From an uncultured Bacillota bacterium (GTDB taxonomy: Bacteria; Bacillota; Dehalobacteriia; UBA7702): a stretch of 10,767 nt of DNA. A model generated the notes under the pieces. The model was not told the DNA's origin. It was given only the letters and a program-made list of their open reading frames with translations, and ran no database searches. Below are positions 5,227-10,767 of the stretch, piece by piece. Each line of letters starts with the position of its first letter. Within the stretch, counting starts at the first letter, position 1. The translations under genes and the position numbers were made by a program. The stretch spans positions 1 to 10,767 of the forward strand of contig CACXDX010000121.1 in NCBI GenBank assembly GCA_902766525.1, read 5' to 3'.

Positions 5227-7701
5227 ATGAATAAAAAATATGAAGCTCAGGCCATCGAAGCAAAATGGCAACAGAAATGGGAAGAGGAAAAAACCTTTAA
5301 AGTGACGGAAGACCCTGATAAAGAAAAATACTATCTTCTGGAAATGTTTCCGTATCCGTCGGGAAATCTGCATATGGGTCACGTTCGCAATTATTCCATC
5401 GGTGATGTTGTCGCCCGCTTCAAAAGAATGAAAGGGTATAATGTTCTTCATCCCATGGGGTGGGATTCCTTCGGTCTGCCTGCGGAAAACGCTGCCATTA
5501 AAAATCAGGTGCATCCCGTTAAATGGACGCTGAGCAACATGGAAAATATGCGGCGGCAGCTGAAATCGCTCGGTATCAGCTATGATTGGGACAGAGAAGT
5601 TGCGTCTTGTCTTCCCGATTACTATAAATTTACCCAGTGGCATTTTCTCCAGCTCTACAAACACGGTCTTGCCTATAAGAAAAAGGCGGCGGTGAACTGG
5701 TGCCCTTCCTGCAAAACCGTTCTTGCCAATGAGCAGGTTGTCGACGGAGCCTGTGAACGCTGCCACAGCGAAGTCGAAAAGAAAAATCTTTCGCAGTGGT
5801 TCTTTAAAATCACAGATTACGCTCAGCGACTTTTAGACGATTTGGATAAACTCCCCGGCTGGCCCTCGAAGGTCAAGACGATGCAGGAAAACTGGATCGG
5901 CCGCAGTACCGGTGTGGAAATTGATTTTAAGCTGGAAAACAGTGATAAGACCATTTCCGTTTTTACCACGCGTCCCGATACAGTTTACGGCGTCACTTTC
6001 ATGGTTTTTGCTCCCGAACATCCCATCGTGGAAGAGCTCGTCAAGGGTACGGAGTATGAAGATGATGTCAAAGCGTTTCAGAAAAAGATGCAGTCTCTTT
6101 CCACGGTGGATCGTACTTCCGGCGATTTGGAAAAAGAGGGGATGTTCATCGGCAAATATGTCATTAACCCTTTGAACGGCGATCGTGTCCAGCTTTGGAT
6201 TACTAACTATGTTATCATGGATTACGGTACCGGTGCCGTTATGGGTGTGCCTACTCACGATCAGCGCGACTTTGAATTTGCCAAAAAATACGGCATTGAT
6301 ATGAAAGTCGTTATTGCGCCCGAAGATAATCCCGATCTTAAAGTTGAAGATATGGCGGAAGCCTTTGTTGACGAAGGGATCCTGGTTGATTCCGATCGTT
6401 TCAACGGTATCAACAATAAAAAAGCCATTGAAGCCATTGCCGATTATCTTGAAGAAACCAAACTCGGCCGGCGTGTCGTTAATTTCCGTTTGCGTGATTG
6501 GCTTATTTCCCGTCAGCGTTATTGGGGCGCTCCGATCCCGATTGTTTATTGTGATCATTGCGGAACGGTGCCGGTTCCCGAGGAACAGCTGCCGGTGCTT
6601 TTGCCCACGGATGTGGAATTTACCGCCGGCGGTGATTCACCGCTCAAGACCAGCGAAAGCTTCATGGATACGACTTGTCCGATTTGCGGCGGTCATGCCG
6701 TGAGAGAAGTCGATACGATGGACACTTTTGTCTGCTCTTCCTGGTATTTCCTGCGTTATACCGATCCCAAAAATGCAGAAGAGGCTTTTAATCGTGAAGT
6801 CAGTGATTATTGGATGAATGTCGATCAGTATATCGGTGGTGTGGAACATGCGATCCTTCATCTGATGTATGCCCGCTTTTTCCAAAAGGTCTTTTATGAC
6901 CTCGGCCTCAGTAAATCGGATGAACCTTTCCGCAATCTCCTGACCCAGGGCATGGTGCTGATGGGCGGATCCAAGATGTCTAAATCCCTGGGTAACGTTG
7001 TAAGCCCCGAAGCCATCATCGATAAGTACGGCGCTGATACAGCTCGTCTTTTCATTCTCTTTGCCGCGCCACCCGAAAAGGATCTTGAATGGAATGATGC
7101 CGCCGTTGAAGGATGCTACCGCTTTTTGAACCGGATCTGGCGTCTTGTTCTGGCCAACAGTGATATTGAAGGTGACGCATATCAGGTTTCCGATCTGACG
7201 AAAGAAGACAAGGATGTGCGACGCAAGATCCACAGCACGATTAAAAAGGTCAGCGAGGATATTAACGATCGTTTTAATTTCAATACCGCAATTTCGGCGA
7301 TTATGGAACTGAATAATACGCTTGTTGCTTATGCGGAAAATGAAAAGAAAAATAACGCCTTGCTTAAAGAGGGACTTGAAGCCGTTACTGTTTTGCTTTC
7401 GCCTTTTGCTCCTCACATTTGCGAAGAATTATGGCAATTGACCGGCCATAAAGTTGCGATTGTCGATTCCCCATGGCCCGAATATGACAAAGATGCTCTT
7501 TCCGTTGATGAAGTTGAAATCGTTCTCCAGGTCAACGGTAAACTCAAGGGTAAAGTTATGGCTCCGGCAGGATTGGATCGAGGCGGCCTTGAAGATTTCA
7601 TTAAAGATGAGGATATGTTCAAAACATTGACTGACGGAAAAAATGTAATTAAAATCGTCTGTGTTCCCAATAAACTTGTGAATATCGTTATTAAAGGGTG
7701 A
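5227..7701 (+). CDS. leuS: Leucyl-tRNA synthetase
   Basis: This class I synthetase of 824 residues charges tRNA-Leu with leucine. The ATP motifs are HMGH at 49-52 and KMSKS at 583-587. A zinc module carries C159, C162, C176 and C179. The CP1 editing domain, which removes mischarged norvaline or isoleucine, keeps the threonine-rich TTRPDT (247-252) and GVPTHDQRD with Asp345; both Thr252 and Asp345 fall at the numbering known for the E. coli enzyme, so editing should be active. A second Cys cluster (CDHC and CPIC) lies around 445-485. The C-terminal domain ends normally. The start has AGGAG 7 bases upstream. It is first in a two-gene operon with holA, the stop and the next start being 7 bases apart. 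No truncation is seen. Confidence 0.98.
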   Translation: MNKKYEAQAIEAKWQQKWEEEKTFKVTEDPDKEKYYLLEMFPYPSGNLHMGHVRNYSIGDVVARFKRMKGYNVLHPMGWDSFGLPAENAAIKNQVHPVKWTLSNMENMRRQLKSLGISYDWDREVASCLPDYYKFTQWHFLQLYKHGLAYKKKAAVNWCPSCKTVLANEQVVDGACERCHSEVEKKNLSQWFFKITDYAQRLLDDLDKLPGWPSKVKTMQENWIGRSTGVEIDFKLENSDKTISVFTTRPDTVYGVTFMVFAPEHPIVEELVKGTEYEDDVKAFQKKMQSLSTVDRTSGDLEKEGMFIGKYVINPLNGDRVQLWITNYVIMDYGTGAVMGVPTHDQRDFEFAKKYGIDMKVVIAPEDNPDLKVEDMAEAFVDEGILVDSDRFNGINNKKAIEAIADYLEETKLGRRVVNFRLRDWLISRQRYWGAPIPIVYCDHCGTVPVPEEQLPVLLPTDVEFTAGGDSPLKTSESFMDTTCPICGGHAVREVDTMDTFVCSSWYFLRYTDPKNAEEAFNREVSDYWMNVDQYIGGVEHAILHLMYARFFQKVFYDLGLSKSDEPFRNLLTQGMVLMGGSKMSKSLGNVVSPEAIIDKYGADTARLFILFAAPPEKDLEWNDAAVEGCYRFLNRIWRLVLANSDIEGDAYQVSDLTKEDKDVRRKIHSTIKKVSEDINDRFNFNTAISAIMELNNTLVAYAENEKKNNALLKEGLEAVTVLLSPFAPHICEELWQLTGHKVAIVDSPWPEYDKDALSVDEVEIVLQVNGKLKGKVMAPAGLDRGGLEDFIKDEDMFKTLTDGKNVIKIVCVPNKLVNIVIKG

Positions 7702-7708
7702 TTTCTTT

Positions 7709-8701
7709 ATGGAGATCAAACCGATTTACCTTTTTTACGGAGAAGACCGATATCTTCTCTATAAAGATGTTGCGATCTTTCGTGATTATTTTGCGAGAGA
7801 CGGTGTCATCGCGGAAGATTTTGACGGAACAAAAGTTTCGCTGGGCAGTATTTTGGCCGCGGCCGGAGAGATACCGCTTTTCGGCGGAAAGCGATTGATT
7901 ATCGTTGATCGTTCTCCCTGGTTCCGTAAAAGAAAAGATGAAGATGAGGAAGAGTTTCCCGTTTCGGATGAGGGCAATGAGGAATTGATCGCTTATGCCG
8001 CTTCGCCCAATACGGATACTTGTCTCGTCTTTGTTGCGAATCGCGTCGATAAACGCATGAAAGCGGTAAAAGCCATCGCGGAATGCGGTACCGTTCGGGA
8101 ATATGCTTTGAAAAAAAGTTATGAGCTTCCCGATTATATCAGAAAATATGTTAAGCGATATCAAAAAGGGATTTCGGTCAAGGCCATCGATACGCTTTTG
8201 GAATACATCGGAGAAGACAGCGGTTTGATCCGCAATGAAATAGATAAGCTGATTCTTTATATTGATGACCGGGATCGGATTGAGGCCGATGATGTTCGTC
8301 GTGTCGTCTCCAGATCGGCTGAAGCCACTCTTTTTGAGCTTTCCGATGAAATCGGTGCACGTCATGTAAAACGGGTGCGAAAAGTTGTTTCCGCTATTTT
8401 GGAGCGTATGAAGCCCAATGAATACGCCATGTTATTCGGTTACCTTGTCAATTATTTCCGAATATTGATCAAAACAAAGGAACTGGCAGAGAAGCATATT
8501 TCCGAAAATATGTTGGCCAAAGAAATCGGTATTCATCCTTATCGCGCTAAAAAAGCTATGGCTGCGGTCAAGCACTACAGCATGAGCGAATTGGCGGAAG
8601 CATTTCATGCTTTGCTGGAATGTGATTATAAAGTTAAATCCGGTCAGTGGAGTTACAATGATGCCATTTATATCACGGTTATGAATATTGTTTCGGAATA
8701 A
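7709..8701 (+). CDS. holA: DNA polymerase III subunit delta
   Basis: The delta subunit is the 'wrench' of the clamp loader: it opens the beta sliding clamp so that it can be placed on primed DNA. The 330-residue length is normal. The N-terminus PIYLFYGEDRYLLYKDV (5-21) is the typical AAA-like opening, lacking a functional Walker A as in the family. The central part has GLIRNEIDKLILYI (172-185), and the collar domain shows ATLFELSDEIG (206-216) and EIGIHPYRAKKAM (272-284), ending with the usual D-x-x-V-K-S-G (306-312). An acidic insert (about 77-93, DEDEEEF) is somewhat unusual. The ribosome binding site AAGGGTGA (7694-7701) lies inside the end of leuS, with a 7-base spacer, suggesting translational coupling. 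The coupling with leuS has no direct functional logic beyond housekeeping. Confidence 0.95.
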   Translation: MEIKPIYLFYGEDRYLLYKDVAIFRDYFARDGVIAEDFDGTKVSLGSILAAAGEIPLFGGKRLIIVDRSPWFRKRKDEDEEEFPVSDEGNEELIAYAASPNTDTCLVFVANRVDKRMKAVKAIAECGTVREYALKKSYELPDYIRKYVKRYQKGISVKAIDTLLEYIGEDSGLIRNEIDKLILYIDDRDRIEADDVRRVVSRSAEATLFELSDEIGARHVKRVRKVVSAILERMKPNEYAMLFGYLVNYFRILIKTKELAEKHISENMLAKEIGIHPYRAKKAMAAVKHYSMSELAEAFHALLECDYKVKSGQWSYNDAIYITVMNIVSE

Positions 8702-8729
8702 ATCGCGGAAAATCCGCGATTTTTCTTTT
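8701..8729 (+). terminator. Terminator overlapping the holA stop codon
   Basis: AATCGCGGA (8701-8709) pairs with TCCGCGATT (8713-8721) around a 3-base loop, followed by a T-rich tract interrupted by one C. The first base of the stem is the last base of the holA stop codon. Confidence 0.92.
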
Positions 8730-8739
8730 AAAAAAAAGA

Positions 8740-8768
8740 TTGACAAGTTAAGTAATAAATGATATTAT
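8740..8768 (+). promoter_or_regulatory. Strong promoter of metY-cysK
   Basis: TTGACA (8740-8745) and TATTAT (8763-8768) are 17 bases apart, with TGA before the -10 box as an extended -10. The start would be near 8775, giving a leader of about 164 bases before metY. Confidence 0.88.
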
Positions 8769-8773
8769 ATCAT
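8759..8773. promoter_or_regulatory. Palindrome over the metY -10 box, candidate operator
   Basis: ATGATAT-T-ATATCAT is a perfect 15-base dyad centred on 8766 and covering the -10 box. A further ATGATA at 8782-8787 pairs as an inverted half with TATCAT at 8768-8773. A repressor site for sulfur control is inferred; the -10 element itself contributes much of the symmetry, so chance is possible. Confidence 0.4.
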
Positions 8774-8822
8774 CAACCTACATGATAAGTAGTATTAAAA
8801 AGTATTTATGAAAGGGGAAAAC

Positions 8823-8897
8823 ATGAAAATGGTACATGGAAAAGAAATATTTTGGCGAATGTGTTTTAAACGATGTCCGTATTCTCCGCTTTTATAA
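8823..8897 (+). CDS. Putative 24-residue leader peptide of metY-cysK
   Basis: An ATG at 8823 follows AAAGGGG (8811-8817) by 5 bases, the best ribosome binding site in this leader. The reading frame runs 24 codons to TAA at 8895-8897. The peptide starts MKMVHGKEIFWRMC and ends FKRCPYSPLL. It has three Met codons and two Cys (TGT) codons, the latter near the end, plus a single Trp. It lies between the promoter and metY, and its stop is 41 bases before the metY start. No membrane segment is seen. Its position ahead of a homocysteine/cysteine operon suggests a sensing leader peptide whose translation depends on charged tRNA-Cys. No GC-rich terminator follows it, so any control would be translational or involve weaker structure. 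Confidence 0.5.
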   Translation: MKMVHGKEIFWRMCFKRCPYSPLL

Positions 8898-8900
8898 AAG
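8889..8900. repeat. 12-bp perfect palindrome at the leader peptide stop
   Basis: CTTTTATAAAAG is self-complementary and contains the TAA of the leader frame. As RNA it leaves little loop, so a role in folding is doubtful; protein binding or chance remain possible. Confidence 0.4.
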
Positions 8901-8938
8901 TATATTTATATAATATCATCAGAAAGGAAATCATAAAA

Positions 8939-10225
8939 ATGTCCGATTATAAATTTGAAACCATTGCTCTTCATGCCGGTCAGGAATCTCCCGACCCTGC
9001 CACTGATGCCCGGGCCGTACCTATTTACGCCACGACTTCCTACGTTTTTAAGGATTCCGCGCAAGCCGCGGGCCGCTTTGCTCTAACTGAACCGGGTAAT
9101 ATCTATACTCGTTTAATGAATCCGACTTCCGATGTATTCGAACAGCGTGTTGCCGCTTTGGAAGGTGGGAAAGCCGCTTTGGCCACTGCATCCGGTTCCG
9201 CGGCGATCACCTATGCCATTCAAAATATTGCCCTTGCCGGAGACCATGTTGTTTCATCAACGAATCTTTACGGCGGAACTTACAATCTCTTCGCCAATAC
9301 GTTAAAAGATCAGGGTTTGTCCGTAACTTTTGTTGATCCTTCCGATCCCCAAAATTTTGCGGCGGCGATCCGGGACAATACCAAAGCGCTTTATGCCGAA
9401 ACCCTCGGTAATCCCAATTCCGATGTTATTGATTTGGATGCCATTGCCAAGATTGCCCATGATCACGGTATTCCCTTTATTGTTGACAGTACATTTGCCA
9501 CGCCTTATCTGATTCGTCCCATAGAGCATGGTGCGGATATTGTCGTTCATTCCGCCACAAAATTTATCGGCGGACACGGCACGGTTATGGGCGGTGTCGT
9601 TGTGGACGGCGGCAATTTTGATTGGGCGCAAAACGATAAATTCCCGGGCTTGTCTCAGCCGAATCCGTCTTATCATGGTGTGGTTTTTACCGAAGCTGCC
9701 GGAGATCTTGCCTACATCGTCAAACTTCGCACCACCCTTATGAGAGATCAGGGTGCTGCAATATCTCCTTTCCATTCTTTCCTTTTGCTCCAGGGGCTGG
9801 AAACCCTTTCTCTGCGGGTAGAGCGTCATGTTGAAAATGCCTTGAAAGTTGTTGATTACTTAAACAGCCATGATCAGGTTGAAAAAGTTAATCACCCTTC
9901 GTTGACCTCAGGTCGGGAAAAACAATTATATGATCGTTATTTCCCCAACGGTGCCGCGTCGATCTTTACTTTTGAGATTAAAGGGGATGGTGAAACGGCA
10001 AAGAAATTTACTGAAAGCCTGCGACTGTTTTCGCTTCTGGCCAATGTCGCCGACGTTAAAAGCCTCGTTATTCATCCGGCGTCGACAACTCATTCCCAGC
10101 TGAGTGAAGAAGAACTTCTTGCCTGCGGAATCAAACCGACGACGATTCGTCTTTCCATCGGTACGGAGCATATCGATGATATCATCGCTGATCTTGAACA
10201 CGGATTTGATTCCGTTAAATCCTGA
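8939..10225 (+). CDS. metY: O-acetylhomoserine aminocarboxypropyltransferase (sulfhydrylase)
   Basis: This PLP enzyme of the Cys/Met metabolism family has 428 residues. It joins sulfide (or methanethiol) to O-acetylhomoserine, giving homocysteine (or methionine) and acetate in the cytosol. The start SDYKFETIALHAGQ is typical of the sulfhydrylase branch. The PLP lysine is K208 in SATKFIGGHG, with Asp183 in VDSTFATP for the pyridine nitrogen, LYGGTYN upstream and SIGTEHIDDII at the end. A longer frame beginning at 8873 exists, but ATG 8939 is chosen: it follows AGAAAGGA (8921-8928), and the family N-terminus begins there, while the extra 22 residues are not family-like. cysK follows after 30 bases. 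The leader with its short frame and the palindromic promoter suggest control by sulfur amino acid supply. Confidence 0.95.
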   Translation: MSDYKFETIALHAGQESPDPATDARAVPIYATTSYVFKDSAQAAGRFALTEPGNIYTRLMNPTSDVFEQRVAALEGGKAALATASGSAAITYAIQNIALAGDHVVSSTNLYGGTYNLFANTLKDQGLSVTFVDPSDPQNFAAAIRDNTKALYAETLGNPNSDVIDLDAIAKIAHDHGIPFIVDSTFATPYLIRPIEHGADIVVHSATKFIGGHGTVMGGVVVDGGNFDWAQNDKFPGLSQPNPSYHGVVFTEAAGDLAYIVKLRTTLMRDQGAAISPFHSFLLLQGLETLSLRVERHVENALKVVDYLNSHDQVEKVNHPSLTSGREKQLYDRYFPNGAASIFTFEIKGDGETAKKFTESLRLFSLLANVADVKSLVIHPASTTHSQLSEEELLACGIKPTTIRLSIGTEHIDDIIADLEHGFDSVKS

Positions 10226-10255
10226 AAAAAGTATAAGTCCCGAAAGGAGTATATC

Positions 10256-10767
10256 ATGAAAAAAATAGCGACATCCGCGGCTCAGCTCATCGGTCATACG
10301 CCGCTTTTGGAATTGATTCATATTGAAAAAAAGGATAATCTTAAGGCAAAAATCGTTGCCAAACTGGAAATGTTCAATCCGGGAGGTTCCGTTAAGGATC
10401 GCATTGCCAAAGCCATGATTGATGATGCGGAAGCAACAGGAAAGCTTAAGCCGGATTCGGTAATTATTGAGCCGACATCCGGAAACACAGGCATCGGACT
10501 TGCTGCCGTGGCTGCGGCAAAAGGGTATCGCAGTATCATTGTCATGCCGGAAACCATGTCGGTGGAACGCCGTCAATTGATGAAAGCCTACGGCGCCGAA
10601 ATTGTTTTGAGTGACGGAAGTAAGGGAATGAAAGGGGCCATTGCCAAAGCAAATGAACTTGCGGATGCTACCCCGGACAGTTTTATTCCCGGACAATTCG
10701 TCAATGAAGCCAACCCCGCTGCCCATTATGAAACCACGGGGCCTGAAATTTTTGAGGATACCGACGG
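10256..10767 (+). CDS. cysK: Cysteine synthase (O-acetylserine sulfhydrylase), 3' end beyond window
   Basis: The first 170 codons of a fold-type II PLP enzyme that makes cysteine from O-acetylserine and sulfide. It opens with the usual AAQLIGHTPLLEL (8-20). The PLP lysine is K47 in NPGGSVKDR (41-49), and the substrate loop PTSGNTGIGLA is at 73-83. MPETMSVERRQLMKAYGAE and the later PGQFVNEANPAAHYETTGPEI match CysK/CysM family order, the F-x-N-x-A-N-P-x-A-H-Y segment being typical of CysK. AAAGGAG (10243-10249) sits 6 bases before ATG 10256, the strongest ribosome binding site in this operon. There is no promoter or terminator in the 30-base gap after metY, so the two are co-transcribed, sharing demand for sulfide. 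The C-terminal half is missing, so CysM or a cystathionine synthase-like variant cannot be strictly excluded. Confidence 0.94.
   Translation, partial: MKKIATSAAQLIGHTPLLELIHIEKKDNLKAKIVAKLEMFNPGGSVKDRIAKAMIDDAEATGKLKPDSVIIEPTSGNTGIGLAAVAAAKGYRSIIVMPETMSVERRQLMKAYGAEIVLSDGSKGMKGAIAKANELADATPDSFIPGQFVNEANPAAHYETTGPEIFEDTD

Noticed and set aside
8909..8914. TATAAT close to metY as a second promoter
   Set aside because: No acceptable -35 lies 16-18 bases upstream, and a start here would leave the metY ribosome binding site at the extreme 5' end.
8873..8938. N-terminal extension of metY starting at ATG 8873
   Set aside because: It has no ribosome binding site of its own at proper spacing, the added residues are unlike family members, and ATG 8939 has AGAAAGGA upstream.
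8775..8938. SAM riboswitch or T-box in the metY leader
   Set aside because: The leader is short and very AT-rich, with no GC-rich multi-helix core, no T-box-like segment and no terminator hairpin before metY.
9926..10726. 266-codon minus-strand frame across the end of metY and cysK
   Set aside because: It overlaps two unmistakable PLP enzyme genes antisense and shows no recognisable motif.

Overview
The window reads as chromosomal DNA of a mid-GC Bacillota bacterium. The signals are A/G-rich ribosome binding sites, sigma-A type promoters (often with an extended TGn -10), and short GC-rich hairpin terminators followed by T runs. The leucyl-tRNA synthetase and the leuS-holA pairing look most like Negativicutes (the Dialister/Megasphaera side of Veillonellales). 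That placement is an inference from remembered protein similarity, not from a search.

Left part (1-2657). A divergent thymidylate synthase-family gene runs leftwards off the window edge on the minus strand. It is divided by about 100 bp of AT-rich DNA from a rightward unknown gene of 153 codons, and the two inferred promoters lie almost exactly on top of each other. A small TSCPD-domain gene with its own very good promoter follows. Forty-one bases later comes a zinc-ribbon/BspA-type leucine-rich repeat protein, closed by a strong terminator.

Middle (2660-5104). tcdA (tRNA t6A dehydratase) has its own promoter. It is followed by a two-TM channel-like membrane protein with NAD-binding (TrkA_N-like) domains and a C-terminal RyR-like domain. 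This ends at a wobble-rich hairpin terminator. The channel-like protein is the most unusual protein in the window.

Right part (5129-10767). A consensus promoter drives leuS-holA (leucyl-tRNA synthetase and clamp-loader delta subunit), which end in a terminator overlapping the holA stop. A second strong promoter, with a palindrome over its -10 box, then drives metY-cysK. These encode homocysteine and cysteine synthesis from sulfide, and cysK runs off the right edge. The metY leader contains a well-placed 24-codon open reading frame with three Met and two Cys codons, a candidate regulatory leader peptide for this sulfur amino acid operon.

No mobile element, CRISPR array, tRNA or rRNA was seen. 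No gene-free stretch exceeds 300 bases; the longest is the 237 bp between holA and metY, which holds the terminator, promoter and leader peptide described below.
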